In this document: positions 34,968-43,372 of the stretch, one piece after another
Position numbering within the stretch: the first letter of the stretch is position 1
How the letters are laid out: every line of letters begins with the position of its first letter
Assembly (NCBI GenBank): GCA_040398425.1
Contig: JBBATZ010000005.1
Span: forward strand, 1-64,000
Origin: UBA7672 sp040398425
Lineage (GTDB): Bacteria; Pseudomonadota; Alphaproteobacteria; Caulobacterales; Hyphomonadaceae
DNA length: 64,000 nucleotides
Direction: 5' to 3'
Notes under the pieces: model-generated
Told to the model about the DNA's origin: nothing
The model's database searches: none
What the model saw: only the letters and a program-made list of their open reading frames with translations
Position numbers and translations under genes: made by a program

Positions 34968-35492
34968 GACAGATGGTCTACGGTGGCGGGGTAGCATCGG
35001 GGTTTTTCACCCGACTGCGCCTATTGTCGCCGCCGACGTGCGGGTCGCGGTTGTTCAGCCGCGATCCCTCGAACACTCCCATACTTAGCCATACAGCAAC
35101 ACGCACGTGCTCTTCACGCTCATCTGGGTCCGATCCCGCGCCGTTGAACAGTTGCGCGATTGCCCTCCTGCGAGATGGATGAACGCAGTATCGCACGACG
35201 AGCGAGGTGTAGGATTGAAACAACGGAGATTATGTCTGCAATCCGGCGCAGTGCGTTGAGGTTGCTGACGTCAGGTCTCAAAATGCGTTCGCAGAACCGG
35301 CCGATTCTGCCGGGGTGAGTGTATGACAGCATTGCACCGGTGGGCTCAACTGGTCAGCCCAACACAGTCGCGATTCCAGAGGGGAGCGTTCGCTTTGCGT
35401 CCCTATGATCGCACGATGCGACATTGTTCAAAAGGCTCGCGGCGTCGCAGCGACTGCCGGCCCTTCGAGAAGCCGCCTCAGTGTGCCCTAAG

Positions 35493-35512
35493 CGACGCCG
35501 CAGGCGGCGTCG
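35493..35512. repeat. Palindrome within a TTCGA...GCCGC intergenic repeat
   Basis: CGACGCCGC, AG, GCGGCGTCG: a perfect 9 bp stem. The flanks (CCTTCGAGAAGCCGCCTCAG before, TCGAAGGGGCGGCTCC after) resemble the sequence at 38290-38316, so both are copies of one dispersed element. Confidence 0.55.
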
Positions 35513-35593
35513 AAGGGGCGGCTCCACAGGATGAACTCGCAAGGCGGTACGCGGTGAGGGGACAGCGTAAGTGGAGCGGGCTATAGCTCGCGG

Positions 35594-36787
35594 ATGACAG
35601 ACGCTGACACAGCTACACCGGCGCGGACCGTGGTTCTGGCGCGGAGCGTGCTCCTTGGTGCGGGCATGCTGGGCATTGTTGCAGGTATTGCTGTTGCGGC
35701 GGCGAGTATCGTGCGCGATCCCGGGATCGGGGGAATTCTGGGTGGGGTGTTTGGCGGGTTCGTCGCAGCGCTGGTGGTCATGGGCGCGGGCGCATGGGGG
35801 GCGATGAGTTTGATGCAGGCGCCGAAAGCAAAGCCTGACACGGTTGGCGGCGAGGCGATCGCGTCCGAACTCAAGGACGTGCTCGCCGAACTGGAGTCTG
35901 CACGGCTGGAGATTGCGGAGAAGATCAACCGGCGCGCGCTTTGGCGTGTGCCGCTGTGCGCCGCTGCGAGTGTGGCGATGCTGGTCGCGGGGCGGTTCTC
36001 GGATGATCCGCCGGACTTCGTAGAGATGATCGGGCTGGTCGTTGTGCCGGGCTTTGCCGGATATGTCTGGGCGTCGGCGGGCCTCTCGTTGCGCTATGCG
36101 CGGCTGTACAAGGAGAAAGTGCTGCCACGGCTGGCCGCGTCGTTTGGCGCGCTGAGCTACCGGTCCGCGATCCTGCCGGATACCGCGCGGCTGAAGGCCG
36201 AGTGCATCTTCCGCAAGTTCGATGCGAGCGAGGCGGACGACGAAATCTTCGGCACGTATCGCACGCTGCCGATCAGCATTGTCGAACTGAAGCTGACGCA
36301 CGGATCGGGCGACGACAGGCAGACGACGTTCGATGGCTTGCTGGTGACACTCGAACTGCCGCGCGATACCGAGGCGGTGACGGCGGTGGTGTCGGATGCA
36401 GGCGTGCTGGGGAATTTCGTGGACCGGCAGAAAGGTCAGCATCGCGCGCGCGTGCGGCTGGAAGATCCGGTGTTCGAGAAGATCTACGAGGTTTACGGGA
36501 CGGATCAGGTAGCCTCGCGCGCGTTGCTCAACCCTGCCTTCATGGAGCGATTGCTGGGTTTGGGTGCGCTGAGCGATTTCGATCGGCCGCAGGTGTTGTG
36601 CGATGGGCATGTGCTGCAGATCGCGATGCCGAAGCACTGCGGCAAGAATTTGTTCGAGCCGCCATCGTTCAGCAAGCCGGCCGCAACGCGCGCGGCCCTG
36701 GTGGAGTTGCGGGCGGATATCGCGTGCGTGCTGAGGGCGGCGGATGCGATGATCGATCTGGATCACCGGTTCGAGGTCAGGGGGTAG
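35594..36787 (+). CDS. DUF3137 domain-containing membrane protein
   Basis: 397 aa. Four hydrophobic segments lie in the N-terminal half (about residues 14-41, 44-68, 115-133, 143-165), followed by a large soluble domain starting LSLRYARLYKEKVLPRLAAS and containing SYRSAILPD, GTYRTLPISIVELKLTH, KIYEVYGTDQVASRALLNPA and ALVELRADIACVLRAADAM, the pattern of DUF3137. Function unknown. It stands alone after the repeat-rich region. Confidence 0.88.
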   Translation: MTDADTATPARTVVLARSVLLGAGMLGIVAGIAVAAASIVRDPGIGGILGGVFGGFVAALVVMGAGAWGAMSLMQAPKAKPDTVGGEAIASELKDVLAELESARLEIAEKINRRALWRVPLCAAASVAMLVAGRFSDDPPDFVEMIGLVVVPGFAGYVWASAGLSLRYARLYKEKVLPRLAASFGALSYRSAILPDTARLKAECIFRKFDASEADDEIFGTYRTLPISIVELKLTHGSGDDRQTTFDGLLVTLELPRDTEAVTAVVSDAGVLGNFVDRQKGQHRARVRLEDPVFEKIYEVYGTDQVASRALLNPAFMERLLGLGALSDFDRPQVLCDGHVLQIAMPKHCGKNLFEPPSFSKPAATRAALVELRADIACVLRAADAMIDLDHRFEVRG

Positions 36788-36789
36788 GG

Positions 36790-36807
36790 CGACACGTGGT
36801 CGTGTCG
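36790..36807. repeat. Hairpin after DUF3137 gene
   Basis: CGACACG (36790-36796), TGGT, CGTGTCG (36801-36807), directly after the stop. There is no T-run, so it is not a typical terminator. A second C/G-rich hairpin (CTCCCC...GGGGAG, about 36828-36847) follows, of a kind common in dispersed repeats. Confidence 0.45.
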
Positions 36808-36916
36808 AGATACTCCCCCCTCCTGTCCTCCCCCTCTCCCGGGGAGGGACCATGCTTCACCAGCTTGCCACGCTTTGAAGGGCGGTAAGGCGTAAGGGTT
36901 CCCGAAGTCTTGCCGC

Positions 36917-37408
36917 TCAGGCCGCCACGAACTTCAGCGAGACGCCGTTGATACAGTAGCGCAGGCCGGTGGGGCGGGGGCCGTCGTTGAAGACGTGGCC
37001 GTGGTGGCCGCCGCAGCGGCTGCAGTGGACCTCGGTGCGGATCATGCCGAAAGTGTTGTCGGTCTTCTCCTTCACCGCGTCCTTGATCGGCTGGTAGAAG
37101 CTGGGCCAGCCCGTGCCGGAGTGGAATTTTGTCGCGCTGTCATAGGCGGGCTGGTCGCAGCCGGCGCAGTGGTAGATGCCTTTGCGGTTCTCGGCATCGA
37201 GCGGGCTGGTTCCAGGAGCTTCGGTGCTCTCCTGGCGGAGTACTTCGTAGGCTTCCGGCGACAGCAGCTTGCGCCACTCCGCGTCGGTGTGGGTGACCGC
37301 GTAGACTTCGTTATCGGCGGCTGCCTCGCCACCGCCGAAGCAGGCCGTCGCCATGACGCCGCCGGCGAGGGCGGTTGCGGTACGGAGGATGTTGCGACGG
37401 GTGATCAT
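36917..37408 (-). CDS. msrB: Peptide-methionine (R)-S-oxide reductase, exported
   Basis: 163 aa. The ATG at 37408 is chosen (GGAG about 6-7 bases upstream) over an in-frame GTG 12 bases earlier. The N-terminus MITRRNILRTATALAGGVMA followed by TAC is a Tat-like (RRN) signal that also fits a lipobox. The zinc pairs CAGC and CSRC and the catalytic Cys in RYCIN are present, with GTGWPSFY and GHHGHVF. It repairs methionine-R-sulfoxide in envelope proteins. Complete and typical apart from the double signal. Confidence 0.95.
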   Translation of the reverse strand: MITRRNILRTATALAGGVMATACFGGGEAAADNEVYAVTHTDAEWRKLLSPEAYEVLRQESTEAPGTSPLDAENRKGIYHCAGCDQPAYDSATKFHSGTGWPSFYQPIKDAVKEKTDNTFGMIRTEVHCSRCGGHHGHVFNDGPRPTGLRYCINGVSLKFVAA

Positions 37409-37504
37409 GGCGGTCTCCACGGGTGGGCTCGGACCTTATACGCATGAAAGCCGGAATGGGTTACAGCTGGGCGCAGCGGGTAAAACACTGATGATGGCGA
37501 CACC

Positions 37505-38182
37505 ATGAAGTGGATCGTTTGCGGCGATAGTCACGTTGCAACTATCGCCTGGGCCTCGCAGAATGGTGTGCTGATATGGCCTGCGGAGTTTATCAATGTC
37601 GGGGGCGCGACGGCGGTCGGGTTGCGAAATCCAAACTCCCTGACCAGCGCTCTGCAGACTTTCGCTGACCGGTTGCTGCCGCCCGTCGCTGACGCTGTTC
37701 CTGTGATGCATCTCGGCGAGGTCGATTGCGGCTTCGTGATCTGGTACCGCGCCGCCAAGTACTGCGAGAGCATCGAGGCCCAACTGGAAGCATTCGTTGC
37801 AGCGCATGTGGCATTTGTCGATCGACTGCTGGCGGCCGGGTATCCGATGGTTGTGCTGACCGGGGCGAGCCTCCCGACGGTTCCTGACGGTCAGGTCTGG
37901 GGTGAGGTCGCCAACAGGCGCCGCGACGTGGTTGTACCACGCGCGGAGAGAACCGCCCTCACGCTGAAATACACTGCCCGTCTGTCAGAGGCAGCGCGGC
38001 AACGCTCGCAGCCCTTCGTTGATATTGCCGGGTACGTGCTTGATGCGGCCACGGGCGAGGTACGGCCGGAGTTCATGAATGACAATCCGACGGACCATCA
38101 TCTGAATCCATCACGCGCGGGTCCTCTATGGGCGGCGGGCCTCAACGAGATTTCCGACCGATGGCGCCGCGTGGAACCGTAG
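37505..38182 (+). CDS. SGNH-like hydrolase domain protein
   Basis: 225 aa. It opens MKWIVCGDSHVATIAWASQN, giving GDSH as block I (Ser nucleophile) right at the N-terminus; GEVDCGFVIWYR supplies an Asp/Gly region and DNPTDHHLNPSRAG the Asp-x-His end motif. There is no signal peptide. Such stand-alone SGNH proteins often occur with glycan synthesis genes, but no glycosyltransferase is adjacent here. Substrate unknown. Confidence 0.75.
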   Translation: MKWIVCGDSHVATIAWASQNGVLIWPAEFINVGGATAVGLRNPNSLTSALQTFADRLLPPVADAVPVMHLGEVDCGFVIWYRAAKYCESIEAQLEAFVAAHVAFVDRLLAAGYPMVVLTGASLPTVPDGQVWGEVANRRRDVVVPRAERTALTLKYTARLSEAARQRSQPFVDIAGYVLDAATGEVRPEFMNDNPTDHHLNPSRAGPLWAAGLNEISDRWRRVEP

Positions 38183-38288
38183 TGGGCCAACGACAATGCC
38201 GACGGCGTCTCCCGACGCCCTGCGGTTCCTCAGCCCGCCAGTTCGTGCTTGGCGCCGGAGTTGTGAGCCCTGTCCCTCGTGGTTTGTG

Positions 38289-38316
38289 CTTCGAGACGCC
38301 GCCTGCGGCGGCTCCC
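38289..38316. repeat. Second copy of TTCGAGACGCCGC intergenic repeat
   Basis: CTTCGAGACGCCGCCTGCGG followed by CGGCTCCC, with internal palindrome CGCCGC/GCGGCG. It matches the flanks and core of the element near 35466-35526. It lies in the 185 bp gap before the UDG gene, which otherwise holds nothing recognisable. Confidence 0.5.
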
Positions 38317-38367
38317 CAAGACTAGGGGGCGGTCGCTGCGCGACCTGCTCACCATATGGGACTCCAG

Positions 38368-39219
38368 CTAAAGCGACAGGCCGCGCTTGATGCCGAGCTC
38401 GTCGCAGAAGTTGGCGACGGCGCGGAGGTCGTCCCAGGCTTTGGCTTTGTCGGCTGGGTTCCGCAGGAGATAGGCGGGGTGAAGCATGGGGATGCAGGGG
38501 ATCGGGGCCATGCCGTCCTGCGCGTAGGACAGCTTGCGGCCGCGCAGCTTCATGATGCCATCCTCCTTGTTCAGCATCGCATGGGTGGCGAACTTGCCGG
38601 CGGTGAGCAGGAGTTTGGGCTGCTTGAGTTCGATCTGGCGCAGCAGGAACGGCGCACACATCTGCATCTCGACGGGCGAGGGGTCGCGATTGCCGGGCGG
38701 GCGCCAGTAGATCAGGTTCGTGATGTAGACGTTGGTCTGGCGCGTGAGGCCGACGGTGGCCAGCATACGGTCCAGCAACTGGCCGGCGCGGCCGACAAAG
38801 GGCAATCCGCGCGCGTCTTCCTCGCCGCCGGGGGCCTCGCCGACGATCATGATGTCGGCATCGAAGGCGCCGTCGCAGACCACGGTGGTCTTGGCGGCCT
38901 TCTTGAGCGGGCAGCCATCAAACTGTTCGACAATGGCCCGGAGTTCCGCGAGGGATTGCGCCTGGGCGGCAAGGCGCCTGGCGTCGTTGATCGGGTTGTT
39001 GTTGATCTTGCGTGGCGCGCCGCGCTGGCCAGCGAGCTGGAGCGAGGGCGGGTCATCCGGCATGCGGGGAGCATAGGGCGGACGCGCGGCGGGAGCTGTG
39101 GAACCCGCAGCGGCACGGGGGGGACGCCACGTCCGCAACGCGCGCGCCTCCTCCAGGCCCATGTCGGCCCAGAAGTCGGCCAGCGCCTGAAGCGCGAGGT
39201 CGGGCCGGGGGTGCGTCAC
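38368..39219 (-). CDS. Uracil-DNA glycosylase family 4/5-like
   Basis: 283 aa, GTG start. The active-site block IMIVGEAPGGEEDARGLPFV followed by GRAGQLLDRML, then YITNLIYWRPPGNRDPSPVE and HPAYLLRNPADKAKAWDDLR, identify the superfamily. The position that is Cys in family 4 (KCRPP) is Trp here, and the usual CxxC is absent, so the Fe-S cluster of family 4 is doubtful; other alphaproteobacterial members share this. It removes uracil from DNA. The N-terminal ~90 residues are low-complexity Pro/Ala. Confidence 0.88.
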   Translation of the reverse strand: MTHPRPDLALQALADFWADMGLEEARALRTWRPPRAAAGSTAPAARPPYAPRMPDDPPSLQLAGQRGAPRKINNNPINDARRLAAQAQSLAELRAIVEQFDGCPLKKAAKTTVVCDGAFDADIMIVGEAPGGEEDARGLPFVGRAGQLLDRMLATVGLTRQTNVYITNLIYWRPPGNRDPSPVEMQMCAPFLLRQIELKQPKLLLTAGKFATHAMLNKEDGIMKLRGRKLSYAQDGMAPIPCIPMLHPAYLLRNPADKAKAWDDLRAVANFCDELGIKRGLSL

Positions 39220-39331
39220 GGGGGCGTTTGACTCCTAGCTTGTTGCTGCCGAAACCTGAGGCTAACTAGCCACCGATATTGGGATTTCCGCAATCGGGAC
39301 GATTCCCGGGGGCGTTGGGAGACTTAAGCTA

Positions 39332-41002
39332 ATGTCTGAGGCCGTCGAGCGGGAGTCCATGGATTTCGACGTGGTGATCGTGGGCGCAGGGCCCGCGGGC
39401 CTCGCCGCCGCGATCCGCATCAAGCAGATGGCCGCCGAGACGGGCAAGGACGTGTCGGTCGTCGTGCTGGAAAAAGGTTCAGAAGTGGGGGCGCACATCC
39501 TGTCGGGCGCCGTCATGGACCCGAAGGCGATGAACGAGCTGATCCCCGACTGGCAGGAAAAAGGCTGCCCGTTCGAGACGCCGGTGACCAAGGACACGTT
39601 CCTGGTGCTGGGGCAGGAAGGGTCGATCCCGCTGCCGGTCTTCCTGATGCCGCCCATGCTGCACAATCACGGCATGTATATCGGGTCGCTTGGCAATGTG
39701 ACGCGCTGGATGGCGCAGCAGGCCGAGGCGCTGGGCGTCGAGATCTATCCGGGGTTTGCGGCGTCTGATCTCACCTATCGCGAAGACGGTTCCATCAAGG
39801 GTGTGATCGCCGGCGTGATGGGCATCGAGAAGAATGGCGAGCCGGGGCCGAACTATTCGCCGGGCATGGAGCTGAATGGCAAGTATGTGCTGATCGGCGA
39901 GGGCGTGCGCGGATCTCTGGCCAAGCGGCTGATCCGCGAGTTCAAGCTCGACAAGGACAGCCAGCCGCAGAAGTTCGGCATCGGCGTGAAGGAGCTGTGG
40001 CAGATCCCGGCAGAGCAGCACAAGCCGGGCTTCGTGCAGCACACATTCGGCTGGCCGCTGAGCAACAGCACGGGCGGCGGCACCTTCATGTATCATTTCG
40101 GTGATCGCTATGTGGCGATCGGTCTGGTCGTTCACCTCAACTACAAGAACCCGTGGCTGTCTCCGTTCGAGGAGTTCCAGCGCTTCAAGCACCATCCGGA
40201 TGTGATCAAGCACCTGCAGGGCGGCACGCGTGTGTCCTACGGCGCGCGGGCTATCACCGAGGGCGGCTGGCAGTCGATCCCGAAACTGACCTTCCCGGGC
40301 GGCGCGCTGATCGGTTGCTCGGCAGGCTTTGTGAACCTGCCGCGTATCAAGGGCAGCCATAACGCGATGAAGACCGGCATGATGGCAGGCGAGGCCGCGT
40401 TCGAAGCGGTGACGCAGGGCCGCCAGGGCGACGAGCTGAAGGCGTATGCCGATGCGTTCAAGACGAGCTGGGTGGCGAAGGAGCTCAAGAAGGTTCGCAA
40501 TGCGAAGCCGCTGTGGACCAAGTTCGGCACCATCGTCGGCATCGGGCTGACAGGGCTCGATCTCTGGATTAACACGTTGTTTGGCGGGTTCTCGTTCTTC
40601 GGCACGATGAAGCACGAGAAGAGCGATGCGAAGTCGCTGGAGCCGGCCGCGAACCACAAGAAGATCGTCTATCCGAAACCGGATGGCGTGATCTCGTTCG
40701 ATCGCCTGACTAGCGTGGCGTACTCGTTCACCAACCATGGCGAGGACCAGCCGGCGCACCTCAAGGTGCTCGACATGGAGCTGCAGAAGAAGAGCGAGCT
40801 CGGCGTGTTCGGCGGACCGTCGAACCGTTATTGCCCCGCGGGCGTCTATGAGTGGATCGACGACGGCAAGGGCGACAAGAAGTTCCAGATCAACGCGCAG
40901 AACTGCGTCCACTGCAAGACGTGCGACATCAAGGACCCGAACCAGAACATCAACTGGGTGACGCCCGAAGGCGGCGGCGGGCCAAACTATCCGAATATGT
41001 AA
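39332..41002 (+). CDS. Electron transfer flavoprotein-ubiquinone oxidoreductase
   Basis: 556 aa, GGGAG upstream. FAD-binding VVIVGAGPAGLAAAIRIKQM lies at residues 14-33; the ETF-QO signature follows (GAHILSGAVMDPKAMNELIP, HTFGWPLSNSTGGGTFMYHF, GCSAGFVNLPRIKGSHNAMK). The C-terminal [4Fe-4S] ligands are in RYCPAGVYEW and NCVHCKTCDIKDPNQNINW. It takes electrons from EtfAB and reduces ubiquinone at the inner membrane, linking the acyl-CoA dehydrogenase at 26249-27934 to respiration. Confidence 0.98.
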   Translation: MSEAVERESMDFDVVIVGAGPAGLAAAIRIKQMAAETGKDVSVVVLEKGSEVGAHILSGAVMDPKAMNELIPDWQEKGCPFETPVTKDTFLVLGQEGSIPLPVFLMPPMLHNHGMYIGSLGNVTRWMAQQAEALGVEIYPGFAASDLTYREDGSIKGVIAGVMGIEKNGEPGPNYSPGMELNGKYVLIGEGVRGSLAKRLIREFKLDKDSQPQKFGIGVKELWQIPAEQHKPGFVQHTFGWPLSNSTGGGTFMYHFGDRYVAIGLVVHLNYKNPWLSPFEEFQRFKHHPDVIKHLQGGTRVSYGARAITEGGWQSIPKLTFPGGALIGCSAGFVNLPRIKGSHNAMKTGMMAGEAAFEAVTQGRQGDELKAYADAFKTSWVAKELKKVRNAKPLWTKFGTIVGIGLTGLDLWINTLFGGFSFFGTMKHEKSDAKSLEPAANHKKIVYPKPDGVISFDRLTSVAYSFTNHGEDQPAHLKVLDMELQKKSELGVFGGPSNRYCPAGVYEWIDDGKGDKKFQINAQNCVHCKTCDIKDPNQNINWVTPEGGGGPNYPNM

Positions 41003-41185
41003 TTCAGTATTGAGGCTGGCTGTTGATCCTCTCTTCCCGACGAAAGTCGGGATGAGCGAGTGTGGGGACAAGCGGTACCAACCCCATGAAGTATGCACCC
41101 GCCGCCACCTTCGCGCCCAAATGCCTGATCCAGATGCGGGATTGGCTCGGTTGAGACTGGGCGAGCGTTCGGATAGCGTCGGCTG

Positions 41186-43237
41186 ATGACACACGGTAAA
41201 CTCCGCCTCCTCCTTGCGGCTTCGGCCACCGCGATCCTGTCGGCTTGCACGACGATGGGGGTTCCGGGCTTTGGCGATGCGGGCGGCTGCCGGACGGTCT
41301 ATGTTTTCACGGGCGGGGCCGTGCGTCCGGTCAACAGTTGTGGCGGTATTCCGCGCGACACGATCATGGCGCAGCGCTCGCTGGTGACGCCGCAGTCGGC
41401 TGACCTCGTCGATCCTGCGGCAGCGCCCGCGCCTGTGGCGACGCCGGTCTCGGCCGCAGCCCAGGCCACCGCGCCAGCTGAAGCGATGCCTGCGCCTTAT
41501 GCCTCTCCGAATGCAATGATCGAGGCTGCGGACATGGCGGCGTTCATGGCGCGGGTGCGGAATGAATACGCGCGCGTCCAGAACTCCGGCGCGTGGGGGT
41601 ACATGATCGTCGATGCACTGGCTGCCGATGATCCGGGGACGGCGGAGAGCGTGCTGGAAGCGCTGAACGGGAAGAAGCCGCCGGAGTGGATGAGCGCAAA
41701 TCATCTGCGTCCGTGGGTCTATGCCGCGAACGGGCGCGCCGCCGATGCGGTCGCCGAGATGCAGAAACTGCGCAAGGTCGTGCCGGGGGCGACGCTACTG
41801 GGCCATCGCGCGCTGCTGCAGGAAGGGCTCGGCGATTATGCCGCCGCACTCGCGGTCTATGGTGAAGCGCCAGCGAAGTTTGATGCGCCCGATCCGGCCG
41901 AAGCCGGCACGATGACCTACTTCGCGCGGGCGCGGGCGTTCAACAGCCAGCGCATGCTGGCGCTGCGCCAGGCAGAATTGCTGCGCGGGATCAATCGTGA
42001 TGGCGAGGCTGTTGAGCTTCTGACGCGCTTGCTCGCAGCGTCGTCGGACGATGCGTATGTCGCGAACCGCCTGGAGCTCGCGAAGAAGGGCGAAGATCGC
42101 TGGAAGCCGCGCACGCTGAAACAGGCGATGGCCGTGGCGCTGGGCGATGAGGCCGAACTGATCGAGGAACAGGAATCGATCATGGCGGCGATGGCGGGGC
42201 GCGGCGCGAAAACGCCGTTCAACCACCTGTTGTCGTCGATCCGTCAGAGCGCATTGCTGCTCGACCCTGACAATGGCGACATCCGGATTGCGGAGTCGGG
42301 GCGGCTTTATACGCAAGGCAAGTTCGAGCCGGCGTTGCGCATCGCGCAGCTGGGCAATTCGCGCAAGGAACAGGCAGCGCTCTTGCAGTCGACGGCGGGG
42401 CTTGCGGCGCTGGAGCTGGGCTCGCCCGACACGATGGCCGCGCTGGTGGAGCGGTCGCTGCTGATCGACTCGAGCGCCGATGCGAAGATTTCGGCGGCAG
42501 GTTCGCTGACGACGGCTAACAAGATTCCGCGCGCGCTGCAGCTGATCGACCAGGCGGTGAAGCAGGGCAGGCTGTCGGACTCGCAGATGGTGATGGCGCT
42601 GATGACGCGAGCGCAGGCGCATAGCCAGGGCGGCAATGTCGCTGAAGCGATCAAGGCGGCGCGGGCGGCGCATGCGCTGCGCGATGATCAGACGACGCAA
42701 CAGGTGTTGGCGTCAATGCTGGTCGACTCGCCGTCGGAGCGCACTGAAGGCCTTGCCATCATGCGCAAGATGCTGACCGACCAGCCGGACTCGACGTCGC
42801 TGATGAACAATTTCGGCTACACGCTGATCGACACGCATCTCACGGAGGAAGAACTCGATGAGGGCTTCCGGCTGTTGAAGCAGGCGATCCGCCTGACGCC
42901 GGATGAGCCGAACCTGCTCGATTCCATCGGCTGGGCCTACTACCAGTATGGCGATTTCCGTGAGGCCAATCGCTTCATCGAGATGGCGCTGGAAGCCTAT
43001 GCGCCGTTCGCGCATTGGGAGCTGTCGGAGCATATGGGCGATATCCAGTGGCGCCTCGGCGAAAAGGATGCGGCGCGGACCTACTGGCAGAAGTCGCTGG
43101 ACGCTTATCCGCCGGCATCGAACGCGCGCGAAATCGAGGCGAAGCTGAAGGACGGGCTGACCACGCCCGCGCCCGTCAAGCGCGATACGCCGGAAGTGCC
43201 TTTGGCGAAGCCCACGGATCAGGTGAGCGATATTTGA
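41186..43237 (+). CDS. TPR-repeat lipoprotein, copy A
   Basis: 683 aa. Signal MTHGKLRLLLAASATAILSA ends at lipobox LSAC. A Pro/Ala linker (residues 70-105) leads into helical repeats; the clearest TPRs are C-terminal: LNNFGYTLIDTH-type, then LLDSIGWAYYQYGDFREANR and EHMGDIQWRLGEKDAARTYW. It probably scaffolds an envelope complex. A related TPR lipoprotein follows at 43373, followed by ispE, an order common in Alphaproteobacteria. Confidence 0.88.
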   Translation: MTHGKLRLLLAASATAILSACTTMGVPGFGDAGGCRTVYVFTGGAVRPVNSCGGIPRDTIMAQRSLVTPQSADLVDPAAAPAPVATPVSAAAQATAPAEAMPAPYASPNAMIEAADMAAFMARVRNEYARVQNSGAWGYMIVDALAADDPGTAESVLEALNGKKPPEWMSANHLRPWVYAANGRAADAVAEMQKLRKVVPGATLLGHRALLQEGLGDYAAALAVYGEAPAKFDAPDPAEAGTMTYFARARAFNSQRMLALRQAELLRGINRDGEAVELLTRLLAASSDDAYVANRLELAKKGEDRWKPRTLKQAMAVALGDEAELIEEQESIMAAMAGRGAKTPFNHLLSSIRQSALLLDPDNGDIRIAESGRLYTQGKFEPALRIAQLGNSRKEQAALLQSTAGLAALELGSPDTMAALVERSLLIDSSADAKISAAGSLTTANKIPRALQLIDQAVKQGRLSDSQMVMALMTRAQAHSQGGNVAEAIKAARAAHALRDDQTTQQVLASMLVDSPSERTEGLAIMRKMLTDQPDSTSLMNNFGYTLIDTHLTEEELDEGFRLLKQAIRLTPDEPNLLDSIGWAYYQYGDFREANRFIEMALEAYAPFAHWELSEHMGDIQWRLGEKDAARTYWQKSLDAYPPASNAREIEAKLKDGLTTPAPVKRDTPEVPLAKPTDQVSDI

Positions 43238-43372
43238 GGCAGGGTCGGGGCTAGAAGCCGCCTCTCACTGTTTCACAGAATTCGTCCCTGCTTTTAGCGA
43301 GGGAAGACTCCCCCGGGTTCTTAACCGTAACCCTTGGTTGCTGACTGGGGTGGGGTGGGGCAACATGGGGGG

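Larger units (their letters stand above)
34475..35593. other. 1.1 kb gene-free region with inverted repeats
   Basis: No open frame here looks coding: the longest (34572-34994) is low-complexity Ala/Pro/Gly with no homology I recognise. It starts with a short A/T-rich patch (34508-34545) next to the radical SAM gene and contains at least three inverted repeats (34770-34807, 34883-34967, 35493-35512). It looks like a graveyard of small repeat elements rather than a lost gene. Confidence 0.6.

Noticed and set aside
34572..34994. A 140-residue open frame in the repeat-rich gap
   Set aside because: Low-complexity Ala/Gly/Pro product running across two inverted repeats; no ribosome site or family.
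41036..41051. Terminator after ETF-QO
   Set aside because: CCCGAC-GAAA-GTCGGG is a neat hairpin but no T-run follows; it looks like a fragment of a dispersed repeat.
39479..41704. A 741-residue open frame on the minus strand
   Set aside because: It lies antisense to ETF-QO and the TPR gene start; its composition (Arg/His-rich, low complexity) is that of a GC-rich shadow frame.
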